Assembly (NCBI GenBank): GCA_028274465.1
Contig: CM051456.1
Location: 108,413,348 to 108,477,347, forward strand
DNA: 64,000 nucleotides
From: Plantago ovata
Lineage: Eukaryota > Streptophyta > Magnoliopsida > Lamiales > Plantaginaceae
Direction: 5' to 3'
A program made the position numbers and the translations under genes. Of this stretch, positions 45,461 to 56,008 are shown piece after piece. The notes below the pieces were generated by a model. The model searched no databases and was not told the DNA's origin. It saw only the letters and a list, made by a program, of their open reading frames with translations. Numbering within the stretch: position 1 is the first letter of the stretch; each line of letters opens with the position of its first letter.

Positions 45461-46033
45461 GCTGCTCACTATGGTGAACTGCAGTTCACGCAGTTCACCA
45501 CAGTTTTTTGGGTGTAGTGAACTGTGTGAACAATATTTCAGTTCACTAGCCTGCTATGGTGAACTGATTCATGCAGTTCACCACTCTTTTTTCTTTTTTT
45601 TTTTTTTAATTTTGTATTTAATTTTTAGGTTATTTTTTTATGGTAATTAATATTTTTAATTTCATATTAAATTTAATTTAATATAAAAAATATTTTTTTA
45701 TTAAATATTAATTTTTTTGATTTTTACTATAAAAAATAATAATCAAAACATATACAAAATTGGTGTCTATAGAGAAAACAAAAATAAGAGTGTTGGTAAT
45801 TTTTTCAGATTTTTTCGAATTTATTTTGATACAAAATGAAAGACAAAAAAAAAAAAAAAGCTCCTTTCTTTTTTGTTGTGAACAGCACGCCACTGCGTGA
45901 ACAACTTTGCTACTGAACTGGGGTGAACTGTTTGGTGAAATTGATTGTGAACCACCACAACAGATAAAAAGTTGTTCATGAGGCTGTGAACTGTTCCGTG
46001 AACGACTCTGTGAACACCCATAGTGACCAGCCT
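45461..46033. mobile_element. Tourist/Harbinger-like MITE nested at the LINE junction
   Basis: The left end ggctgctcactatggtgaac and the right end (reverse complement ggctggtcactatgggtgtt) are inverted repeats. The left flank is TTA and the right flank TTT or TTA, depending on the edge chosen. The ends are rich in gtgaac/gttcac motifs in both orientations. The centre is a low-complexity AT stretch. Confidence 0.68.
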
Positions 46034-46047
46034 TTATCTTACTACAT

Positions 46048-47019
46048 TGCATAAACGTTTTACATGACATAATTTGATGTAAAAATTTGGGGTGGCAAGG
46101 ATGTAAATAGTTTGAAAAGGAGAGGCAAAGTAGAGGTAAGATGACTTTTATATGGCTATCAAGTGATTAGGCCATCATCATCAGTACAACCACTTCACTT
46201 TTTATAATTTATTTTTTTCAAATTTTACTATAATTTTGGCATTGGGTTCTCTCTTTCTTCGATTTTGCTGGCTCGGCAATGAATGGGCTAGGAAAGTGAC
46301 GGACCCACGTCATCGCAGAGGTTAAATGGGCTGGACCAATAAATTGACCGACGTATAATGGGCTTGTCCGTGCTACGTGTCGTCAGCAAGAGAAACTTCG
46401 CAGTTGGTCCACGTGGCCATATGGGGAGCTATTTTTGCGTGTTTTAGTTGAATGCTTATAACAGCTGGAAGGATAATTTTAACTGTTTCTGTTGTGTTTT
46501 ACTATTACTGTTAGTTACCGCAATTCTGGAGGACTTTTGAGTCTTCTTTGAGAATTAAAGTTCCAATTTAGCTAAAAAATATCTCCATCGAAAGTTTTTA
46601 GGGTTACTATTTAGTAGCTCATGGAAATGGTTACTAGTATTATTAGCTTCAATTAAAACCTCCAAATTAATATTTTCTTATTTGTTTGATTGGTTATAAT
46701 GGAGTAAATAATGTGATACATGAGACCCAAAAAAAATGTTAAATTAAACCTCAAACTATTTTAGACTTCAATTTGAAAAAGTCTTATTTTGGGATTTCTA
46801 GGATTTACTGTTCGTTTGGAGCTTTGTTTTGAAACTTCCTTTTGTTTTGTCTCCTCCTTTATTATGGTCACGAACATTATAGATTATAGATTATGGTCAT
46901 GTTTATCCTTGTTTCCAAAGGACTTGTGCTTCAGCTGTGCTTAGCATTGTGATTATGAATTTATGATCTTCAATCTCCATATTTTCATATTCCAAAATGC
47001 GACATTTTTTATTTTAATA
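46048..47019. other. Intergenic stretch
   Basis: No gene or boundary-defined element is seen. A moderately GC-richer segment lies at about 46260-46440, without coding signs. Confidence 0.4.
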
Positions 47020-47256
47020 CTTCCTCCGTTTCATTACAAAGTTCCTAAGGGGACTATTCATCGCGACCTTTGATCATGTATAACTTTTAAATTAAACTGT
47101 ATTAATATAAATTAAAAGTTGATTATGAAAATATACTCCATTTAATTTCATAATATAATTTTATTATATTTTTCTCTAATGTAATTTAGGAGTTATACGT
47201 GGTCAAAGGTCGCGATGAATAGTCCCCTTAGGAACTTTGTAATGAAACGGAGGAAG
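47020..47256. mobile_element. Young Stowaway MITE with perfect inverted repeats, 237 bp
   Basis: TA flanks both ends. The terminal inverted repeats, starting cttcctccgtttcattacaa on both strands, are identical for about 54 bases (through cgcgacctttga). Such identity points to a recent insertion or amplification. No ORF is present. Confidence 0.93.
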
Positions 47257-48600
47257 TATTTGATTAAACAAAACACATAATTTACATAGACTTCATTAAT
47301 AGTTAAACGGGGCTGCGTGTCTCGTTTAATATTGTTCTTTCAATCGTGTTTCGTGTTGTGCATATTTGTAGGTTGTGGCTTGTGAATGTGTGGAATTCAT
47401 GTATGGCCATCATTCACTTAGTCTGGGTTAGAGAGTTGTTCCAAGTTTGAATGCTTGGTCTTCGTGGATTCTTCTTTATGATACTAAAATATGTTAAATC
47501 TGTTAAGTGTGTTCTAAAAGTACGTCCCAAGGCGAATTGGGGGACAAAGGTCCTTAGTTCAATGGGAGCTCGGACATGAGCAAAGTCTGAGCCTGATCAG
47601 TGAATGTATTTGTCTCCATCAAACATGTGGGAAAGAGCTATTTTTACTAAAAGTGGATCATCGACGAAAATGTCCACCACCCTTACATGTTTCGTCTCCC
47701 TCTCCACTAACGTCCGCCTAGCTTATATTCAAGGGAACATGGGATAGCATATCACCCAACATAACTCGTATGTCCGAGGAGAACTCTCAAGGGCGGACAT
47801 AACAAGAGGACAACGAATTGCACCCTAAGGGCTAAGGCATTAAGATATGTAGGCAGGTCCAAGGGACGGATGAGAGTCCGCACCGGAGAGCCTCTTGCAC
47901 GTGCATATGCTCCCTTTCTACACACTAGAATTATAATTAGAATTCTTCAACATAAATATCCTATAGAGTAGAGACTACATGTACATGTATATTGTATGTA
48001 TGCATGTAAAAAAACTATGTCATCAGAATTGAAATAAAATAGTAATGCAAAATACAATTTCGGATACCCATCGGGTTTTAGAAATAAATTATTTATTCAC
48101 ACACCCAACCCTCATACGTAATACCCCGATAAAATTTTCAAAAATATACTTTTCGGATATCCAATTTTGAAATACCCGGCTCGATTGGGAATTTATGCAA
48201 TAGGACCCGGATTACCCGAGCCCTCCTTCCCCACCCCTAATTATATATATTGTGACCCTTAGAAGCTGAATTCAGTGCCATTCTCACTGGAATAGAGCAT
48301 AGTATTAGATTATGATTCCTCATTGTAGAATCCTCATCTAATACAACAATATTCCATCTTAGAAAAGGAATAAACTGGAAGTGGATTACCTTAGTAAAGA
48401 AAATCAAGTCCATAAGTAGGAATATCTCTATATCATTTTCACTGATTTTAAAAGAAGGTAACTTTGTGGCTTACAAAATGGCAAAATATGCTGCTTCAAC
48501 AAGGAGTAGTAGAGCTTAATCAACCACTGCTGATTTACAGTTAGACTGGAAAAGATTGATATATTAGGATAATTCTGGTATTCCATACCTGAGGAATCTT
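47257..48600. other. Intergenic stretch, probable element remnants
   Basis: No gene is recognised. The segment near 47500-47920 has higher GC and uneven composition, like an LTR remnant. At about 48225-48240 the sequence ccttccccacccctaa resembles a hAT-type terminus (reverse complement taggggtgggg), but a partner was not found. Confidence 0.35.
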
Positions 48601-48795
48601 TCATGATTGATCTTATTATAACTTTGTTCTATGCAGCTGGGAGGAGAGTTGTTTATTCCATGATCTTGTTTATGAGTTCACCAAGTAAAAAAGAACAAAT
48701 CCTCACTCTTTTTACCTATCACCTTTATCCTGATTCGTTAGGGGGAAATAACACTACACACTGTTACACTGCATATCTGTTTCTACTAATCTCTT

Positions 48796-49136
48796 ACAGT
48801 CTATTGTTTAGGACTGGTCAAACTTGGTCTCTCTCTTTTCTATGGTTGTACTCCCTACTTCATAATCTGAGACGTACTCCCTCTCATCTCAGTTTTTCTA
48901 CCTCTCTAGACAATATGTGCTCTTTTTTACTAACTTTGTTACTTGCAGTTGGGAGGAATAATTGTCTGAGAAATTCATGTATGAAAACGTTTTGCTGGGC
49001 TTAAAGTAATTTTCTTTCACAAGCACTTCACTCTCTAAACTTTTGGGGTATATCTTCACTCACTCACACTTTAGAGGTGTTGCCTCTACTATCCTACAGT
49101 CTAATGTTCAGGACTGTTTCACCTTGGTCTCTTCCT
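48796..49136. repeat. Diverged direct repeat, about 296 bp apart
   Basis: ttacagtctattgtttagga and ggtctctctcttttc at 48796-48842 resemble ctacagtctaatgttcagga and ggtctcttccttcc at 49091-49137. The two copies are about 80 percent alike by eye and lie upstream of the LTR at 49255. Confidence 0.5.
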
Positions 49137-49254
49137 TCCTCTTATTTGTTTTCCTTGATGCACATAGTAGGAAGCACATACCCCCTTTCCTACTCTTACA
49201 TCACTCTGGACTCTTGCATGAGAAATGAAGATTTTACACTATCTGATCTCCCTG

Positions 49255-49636
49255 TGATGCAGCGTACGTGGACAAGCAATGAATGATGTTGTATGATTAG
49301 AAGTCAAAGCAATAACATTCAAGACGGACGAGTTTTAATATTTTGAGTATCTAGTTTTGCAATTTTAATTAGCTCTTAGAATTCATTTTTAATTATGTTT
49401 CTTTTTCTTTTCCAGCAAGTTAGGTTCTAGTATTTAAATTGCCCATCTTTATTTTAAGGTAGTTATATTTTGATTATTGAATAAAAAGTTGAGTTTTTCT
49501 CACAAGTCTGTCAATTTTCGGTATTCTTAGGTAGAATCAACGAACTTTGATAAAATTCTTCAATTCTTTAGTATCCTGCGTAATCAATGAAGTTTTGATT
49601 ATTGTTCTTCCTTGCTTGTCCACGTACGCTGCATCA
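49255..49636 (+). mobile_element. Putative LTR with 25-bp perfect terminal inverted repeats
   Basis: The 382-bp segment begins tgatgcagcgtacgtggaca (25 bases to 49279) and ends with the exact reverse complement (49612-49636), so it has TG...CA edges. Four bases downstream stands a primer-binding-site-like tggtatcag (49640-49648), matching the start of the usual tRNA-iMet site. A second LTR copy was not found in the window, so the element is incomplete or the pair is lost. Confidence 0.65.
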
Positions 49637-49639
49637 GAG

Positions 49640-49648
49640 TGGTATCAG
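49640..49648 (+). other. Primer-binding site (tRNA-iMet type), shortened
   Basis: tggtatcag follows the LTR edge immediately. The usual plant site continues agagc; here two bases seem lost (tggtatcagctt). It supports the retroelement reading of the adjacent LTR and ORF. Confidence 0.6.
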
Positions 49649-49668
49649 CTTCCGGGTGATCCTGAGTT

Positions 49669-50331
49669 ATGGCGTCCGAGAGACAAAGGAGAGACGACAC
49701 TTGTGCCCAGATCGATGATGTTGGTTTGTGGAGGGAGGTTGAACAATTGACACGACCATTGGATGAGTTCGTCAGTAAGCAGCCTCGTGATCGTAAGCAA
49801 TTCTTGGATGAATTTTCAAAATCGTCCATAAAGGTAACAATTTCTAATTTTACATGTGATTTGAAAGATTTATTTACGTTTGGTCAAGAGGATGATGAGG
49901 ACGAAAATAAAGCTGTATATTGGGATGGTGAACCGATTTGGGATGACGAAGATTTTGATTTGGTAGTTTGGGATGAAGAGATGGGAGATGGTGAAAAATT
50001 TTGTGTTATGTGGGATGAATATCCAGACGATAGTTTAATTGGTCGGGACAAGGAAGATTATGTGGCCTGGAATGATGATCGGTATGTAGTTGAGACTCAC
50101 GCAATCCGTGATCCCTGTGATGGAATTGAGTATGATAGGAATATGGATAAATTATTTTTAGAAGAATCCTCCTTGTTTAAATCCCTCGATTTGCCAGTAT
50201 TCGATGCATGTGATTATTTGAATAATAAAGAATTATGGGAACTAGAAGATGATCATCAATCTAGTGTAGTATGGGACGAGACTTCTAATCATACCGCATC
50301 ACCCTGTAAAGTATACTCGGAAATGGATTAA
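49669..50331 (+). CDS. Acidic Trp/Asp-rich protein following an LTR
   Basis: A 220-codon frame starting 21 bases after the primer-binding site. The N-terminus (MASERQRRDDTCAQIDDVGL, then WREVEQLTRPLDEF) is charged and helical, resembling the start of some retrotransposon gag proteins, but I do not recognise a gag domain. Residues about 80-150 and 200-210 contain repeated aromatic-acidic motifs: VYWDGEPIWDDED, VVWDEE, VMWDEYPDD, VAWNDDRY and VVWDET. The protein is strongly acidic. No protease, RT or integrase follows. It may be a non-autonomous element's own protein or a decayed gag. The frame is intact, which is unusual among the neighbouring relics. Confidence 0.55.
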   Translation: MASERQRRDDTCAQIDDVGLWREVEQLTRPLDEFVSKQPRDRKQFLDEFSKSSIKVTISNFTCDLKDLFTFGQEDDEDENKAVYWDGEPIWDDEDFDLVVWDEEMGDGEKFCVMWDEYPDDSLIGRDKEDYVAWNDDRYVVETHAIRDPCDGIEYDRNMDKLFLEESSLFKSLDLPVFDACDYLNNKELWELEDDHQSSVVWDETSNHTASPCKVYSEMD

Positions 50332-51109
50332 TATGGTTATTGCTGCTAGAACAATTGTTAGATCCCAGGTGGTAGCTGTCACGATAGATGATTGACAAAT
50401 TTGTTTGAAGGAAAATATACTTTCTAGAGCACTACTTAGAATTCATTATGATGATAGTCATGGAGAAAATGCTATATTTGTTGATCTCAAGTGCAGAATG
50501 GGGCAGCCATGGGCAATGAAGTTCTACCACAACAATCTTAGCTTATGTACCCAAGAAAGAGCCACTCCTTTTCTGAAGATCAACTTCTGTGACTTGCTGT
50601 TTTTGTACAATATTTTGGTTAGCAAGTTTATTTTTATAAATGGTTGTAATTTGTTGGCTATGAGAGCTTGGGCTATGTTAAACACTATCTTGTGTATGTC
50701 GACAACTTGTTTGTTGTTGGTTTTGTTCTTGGTTTGTACTATCTATTTGTAACACTTTCGGGTGGGTTTTTAAACCTCCCTATACCTCTTTTTATTAATA
50801 TATTGTAGAGTAGGATCTATATACCATCCTAGGAGAAGGTATTGGATTCCAAAAAGGACATCTCTAGTTGGCACGGACCCTCACTAGAACCGCTGTCAAT
50901 TAGAATTCCGCCTTTTAGGTCTTGACTAGAGTCAACGTTCTGACTTCCTACCTCTAACTCTTGGCCACTCTACTTTTCTTAGAGTTGGACACACTAGACG
51001 GGGGGATCAAGATTCATATATATCCACTCTGAACCCTGGGATGTCACATTTTCCCTCTTCTCCTTTTCTTTAAAAATAAAAAATAAAAAATTTCCATTCT
51101 TTTGGGTAA
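50332..51109. other. Downstream of the Trp/Asp-rich ORF
   Basis: A 115-codon frame at 50405-50752 has a hydrophobic C-terminus but no recognised domain. No 3' LTR matching 49255-49636 is visible here. The rest is unassigned. Confidence 0.35.
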
Positions 51110-51117
51110 GGTACCAC

Positions 51118-51605
51118 TAGGGGTGCTAACGGGTCGATTCGAGTGTGGGTACTATCGAACGCATAATCATCTCATTGAAGTTGAGTAGATCTTTGGTACA
51201 ATTTTTGCCAAGTTTTAAAATTATGTGATGATTCCAAAGTTTGCGAACTTTGAGCTTGAACATCTATTAACAAAATAATTATTTAAAATTTATCTTAAAA
51301 TCAATATTCAATATCTTCATAAAATTAGAAAAAACTAATATTAATATGTTACATAATTTTTTAAAATACAAAATATATATCCATTAGAGAATTGTACGTA
51401 TAAATTTCTAAATATAACTATATGTATGCATATATAATTACAAATACATATTACTTATATGCTCATGCTTTTTTTTTTCAATGCTCGTGACTTGTTCGAA
51501 TTCAAGTCGATTTTGCTTATGATCAAGTTGAATGAGCTCGAGCTGAGCTTTCGTCGAACTTTCTCGCGAGTTGATCACGATCAGTTTAATTTGTTAACAC
51601 TCCTC
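51118..51605. mobile_element. hAT-type MITE, 488 bp, 8-bp target duplication
   Basis: The octamer ggtaccac flanks both sides (51110-51117 and 51606-51613). The left end taggggtgctaac pairs with the right end (reverse complement gaggagtgttaac). Eight-base duplications with TAGGGGTG-like ends are characteristic of hAT elements. No coding region is inside. Confidence 0.8.
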
Positions 51606-51650
51606 GGTACCACAAACAATATAAAATAATGGCAATCAAGATATTATGTA

Positions 51651-51902
51651 CTTCCTATGTACATTTGAAAGAGTCCTAATTTATTTTGTTGACTTTTCGA
51701 TGTACGGTTTGGCCTCATATATTAATCATAAGTCATCGTAAAATAAAATAATTTAAAAAATTATAATATGAAAATATTTTTCTTATATTATTATTATAAT
51801 AGAAAGTTTGTATTTTTAATGAATTGTGATTGATTTGTGATCAAATCGAATATAAAGAAATCAACAAAATAAAATTGGGCTCTTTAAAGTTTTCGGAGGA
51901 AG
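51651..51902. mobile_element. Stowaway MITE, 252 bp
   Basis: Between TA dinucleotides, the left end is cttcctatgtacatttgaaa and the right end, reverse complemented, cttcctccgaaaactttaaa. Inner arms share attttgttga and the typical gtttg(g/a)cctca-like phrase. It starts 37 bp after the hAT element's target duplication. Confidence 0.75.
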
Positions 51903-53600
51903 TAGGATTCTAAGTCTAAGAAGCACGGAAATGGATAAGAGAAAACGACAAAATTTAAAAAAGTAAAAAACAAAAACATAGTAAACATTTAATTGTACCT
52001 ATACATCTATACAAGCAAACATGAATGGGGTACCATTTCAATTGATTTTGACTAACAAAATATAAATTAAAATAAAAATGAAAAAATTAACATAACAACC
52101 AGTTCTCTGATATATTAATTAAAAATAGATGGCAATGTACATAATTATGTAATGTAGATTGAATAATTAAACAACTTCTATTCTTTGATTTGTTTTTGTT
52201 ATTTTCTTAATTTCTAGTTTCGAATTGTGTATTGAATAACTTAAAGATCATCGTTTATTAGATAAAAAAACTCATTAGTTGAGTGTTTTTGAATAAAATT
52301 TGGATGATATCTTACAAGTAATATAGTTACTATCTTCTTTTATGTCATGCAACATGTGCTGAATTTTATTAGTATATTTAAATATATAGTTAATATGTAA
52401 AGTAATATTGATAACGACAAATCAATAGAACTTACGTTTTTTATCCTCTTGATTTCGTCTTGTTGCGAGCTGTTGAAGTAATTTAAAGACTTCATGGAGT
52501 TATTCAGGATAACAAACTGGACTCTTGAAGTTATGGGATTGGTGTTTAATTGGCCTAGCGGAATATTTGATGAGGATTTGTGGTTATATTGTCTTGACCG
52601 ATGCGGTTTTTACTTTGGTTACGTTGGTTTTGGAATTTTGGTGTAATATGTTTACTGGTATTAAGTTCCGGGGTTTTGTTTCGTATTGAACTTTGTTATA
52701 ACTATTCCGATTTTGTTTTTGTTCTGAATGTTACATAAAGTCTCAGGAAGACGGTCTCTTAGAGACTGGACCTTTTTGCAATTAATTAAAACTTAACAAA
52801 AGTTCGGTGGTTAAAGTGTAATAAATTATAAAATAGGGTCCTTTTTAGCAAATTTCACATTATCAAAGATCAGAACAAGACTCTACCGCTGCTTCAAATC
52901 TGGCTCCTATACTTCGTCGTCAGAGTGTCGATCCGACTATGGAGGTCGTTAACAGTGTCTTAGTATGTTTGTACTAATCCCTGGCACCCATCTGTAGGTT
53001 GGTTTGGTTTAGGAACACAAAGTTTTGAACAAATCCATTAATGGAGTTTGAAGCTCCATAAACCCTAATCCTAAATCTTGCATACGAATCTATAAATTCA
53101 TTTTTGAAGGCATGAGGTGAAAGAAGATGAAAAACGGAAAAGAATCAAATACAATACCCCTAGGTTTTGATGGAAAACGAGAGGACCTCGAAGCTCCTCC
53201 TCTCCATCAATGGCGGCCCGGATAGCAGGGGCGAAATCTAATTTTTTTTCGTCATGTGCTACTTGATACAATTATATAAATTTCAATAATAATATATTTT
53301 ATCTTCATATTATTTGTTTATTATAATTGTCAAATATCAAATATATATAGATTAAATTGTATTATTAGAGGTAAAACATTAGACTCGATCTAAAAGTAAT
53401 CCGTGCTAAGTCTAAAAATTTAATTTTTAATACATAAAAATTCAATTTTTTCAATATCAACCTGTGCTACAGCATAGGTTCAAACCCCTCTCCCTTCTCA
53501 CCCGCCTGACAGAGTTGTCCATGGCTCTGTAGTCCCGCACACGGCTGGGTCAAATCCTGCTGCCCTCCATGGCTCTGTCAAACCCAGCTGCCAATTTCCT
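51903..53600. other. Intergenic stretch
   Basis: No convincing gene. A gtctcaggaagacggtctct palindrome-like phrase near 52741 recalls gaccgtctttcaggagac near 56470 and may belong to a repeat family common to the region. The text near 52870-53230 is slightly GC-richer but without long frames. Confidence 0.35.
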
Positions 53601-54600
53601 GAAAATATGAGATTTATTCCTGAGATCATGGGACTTATTCTTCGAATCATGGGCAATATTGTTGAGATCATGAGACTTATTCCTTAGATCATGAAACTTA
53701 TTTTTGTGTGTTCATGGGACTTATTTATGAAATCATGGAAATTTTGGTGAGTTCATGGGACTTGTTCTTGAGATCATGTGACTTAATAACATCATGTTGA
53801 ACATAGATTTAGGATCATGAGACTTATTTTTGAGATCATTGGAATTATTGTTGAGATCATGTGATTTATTCCTCTAATGAAAATATTTCTGAGATCATGA
53901 GACTTATTAAGATCATGTTGAACATAGATTTAAGATCATGAGACTTATTCCTGAGATCATTGGCTATTGTTGAGATCAGGGGACTTATATACATAAAAAA
54001 AATTAGTAGATTACATATTTAAAATTGTCAAACTGAACACATATGAAACAATTGTAATTCTAAAAATTGCTCAAAACATTACATATTATTCAGAAGAAGT
54101 ATTTGTTTGGAGTTGCCACAAATAATGTGATTTTCTTCGTTTTCCTCTAAAATTTGATTTTTGGGTCTAGGATAGAAGTTGATGTAGTAGTATCCGTATT
54201 ACTCATCAAAAGTTTCTGTCAGTCCTTTTCAAACATCTCACGAATGTAAAAATCTTCACCAACGGTACTTATACCTACATATCAAAACGCGATGATCGGT
54301 GAACATGGGCCTTTTTCGTGAGATCATGTGGTATAATGTTGAGAACATGAAAATTATTGGTGAGATCATGGGGCATATCTTATGCTTTCTAGTGAATTAC
54401 ACATAACATACAGGTGAGATCATCAAACATATTGTTGAAATCATAGGAAACATTGGTGAGATCATAGAAACTATTGTGTGTCAATATAGTTTCATGTTCA
54501 ATGAAAAAGAAAAAGCACCGCAAACTTGTGAGATCATGGGATATATTGCTGAGAACATGGGCAATATTGTTGTGATCATGGGAAATATCGTTGAACGTAA
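53600..54600. repeat. Degenerate 'gagatcatgrgacttatt' repeat array
   Basis: Roughly 25 variants of gagatcatggg and acttattcttgagatcatg occur in two clusters, about 53608-53985 and 54300-54600. Spacing varies around 20-30 bases. The clusters are separated by about 300 bases of unrelated DNA, so either one array was interrupted or two grew from one motif. Confidence 0.8.
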
Positions 54601-54980
54601 ATTTATCATGGAAACTAAATAAATCTACTTTTAGATGTTAAATCTAACATCTATCACCAACAAACTTCGACCCAAACACATATCTACATAAATTTAGATG
54701 CAAACAACTACAACAATGTTGATTTAACATAAATCTACCACCAACAAACATCTATCACCAAAGATTCAAACACATATTCACCATATTCTCATCATATTGT
54801 TCAATCTAGCTAGAAGCTAATGAACACGAAATCAAATGTAGAGAATGAACATATATAATCATTACATATATATTGAGCAACAACAATGGAAAATTTGTCG
54901 ATGATGATAAGCAGATCGATGATGATGATCAGCTTTGATGATCGATATGATGATGATGATGGTGATGAGCACCTTTGTTA
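54601..54980. other. Spacer with gatgatgat runs
   Basis: AT-rich sequence followed by gatgatgat microsatellite-like phrases at about 54900-54965. No gene. Confidence 0.4.
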
Positions 54981-55002
54981 GAACATGATATTAAAAACAA
55001 CA

Positions 55003-55632
55003 TTACATAAAAGTGTCCCTAGACCTTAGGAAATTAGGTTGACTTGTGTCAACCTCACGAGGTGCGAGAATGTCCGCATCCTCAAAGGCATATGACTGGT
55101 TGATGAAAGAAGACTCACGGGCCATGGTTTCAAGTTCCTGCCAAACTAGTTCATCAGAAATTGAAGGGCGATAGCGACGTCGGATCAATGGAGAATGATG
55201 TTCATGGAGGTGAAGTGGTGGAACATGAGAACGAGTTTCATTGGTACAACGAAAAACAAAAACATAATATGGTCTAGAGGCATGATTTGAAATTGGGTGG
55301 TGGGTTGGCGTTGTGAAACGGCGCATTGGAAAAGGGTGACTGGTACGACGAAGAACACGAGTGGGGCTTGTTGAACGCCGAGAGATTGAGGTAGAACGGG
55401 CATGGGATTGAAGGCGTAGTGACAGTGGCGCACAATGTTAATTGGACGAGGTAGTGGAGGTGCACGAACCACGTGTTGCCGTGCAAGGTGCTGGTGAACG
55501 ACTTGAAACGTGGCAACAATACGCTCCAAGTGTTGTCGAAGGCCAGTCCACCACTGTTCCTCTATGCGATTGGTGTGAGATTCACCAACATGAGAAACGT
55601 TTAAACCAGGGAAGGATGGAGACTGAGACATG
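55003..55632 (-). pseudogene. Frameshifted hypothetical coding relic
   Basis: The minus strand starts well (MSQSPSFPGLNVSHVGESHT, then IEEQWWTGLRQHLERIVATF) at about 55632. Plausible coding then moves through two other frames (FYLNLSAFNKPHS, later PTHHPISNHASRPYYVFVFR and ISDELVWQELETMARESSF). A protein of about 200 residues is suggested if the shifts are mutations. No domain is recognised. A transposon capsid-like or domestic gene origin are both possible. An upstream in-frame extension lies within a MITE and is not part of it. Confidence 0.4.
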
Positions 55633-55722
55633 GTGAGTTCAAAAATGGAAGCACCAATGTTAGAACATGAACTATTTTGAATTATTTTGAGTTTGTGAGA
55701 ATTCAAACACTCCTTACAAATA

Positions 55723-56006
55723 CTCCATCCATTCCTTGAGAAGTGTCTCACTTCTCCTTCCGGCTCAAGTTTTAAGATCAATTATTAAAATAAAGATGCA
55801 AGTGGAGTTGTGACCATATTGTTGGATCAAAATAAATATGTTTGGTGGAGTAATAATATTATTTAATGACTTGGGACCACATAGTATGTATATTTTATAA
55901 TATGTGTGGTTAGTATTATTTCCAAAAAAAGAAACAGTACACTTCTAATGGAACGTCCAAAATTGTCCAAAATGAAAAAACATCACACTTTCAGGAACGG
56001 AGGGAG
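55723..56006. mobile_element. Stowaway MITE, 284 bp
   Basis: TA flanks both ends. The left end is ctccatccattccttgagaa and the right end, reverse complemented, ctccctccgttcctgaaagt. The arms are only partly paired further in, so the element is older than the one at 47020. Confidence 0.78.
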
Positions 56007-56008
56007 TA

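Noticed and set aside
53600-54600. CRISPR-like array
   Set aside because: Repeats are degenerate, spacers are not constant in length, and the genome is a plant nuclear genome.
55185-55781. 198-codon frame starting at 55781
   Set aside because: The first about 50 codons lie in or next to a Stowaway MITE, so a start there is not credible. Only the part from about 55632 is kept, as a broken relic.
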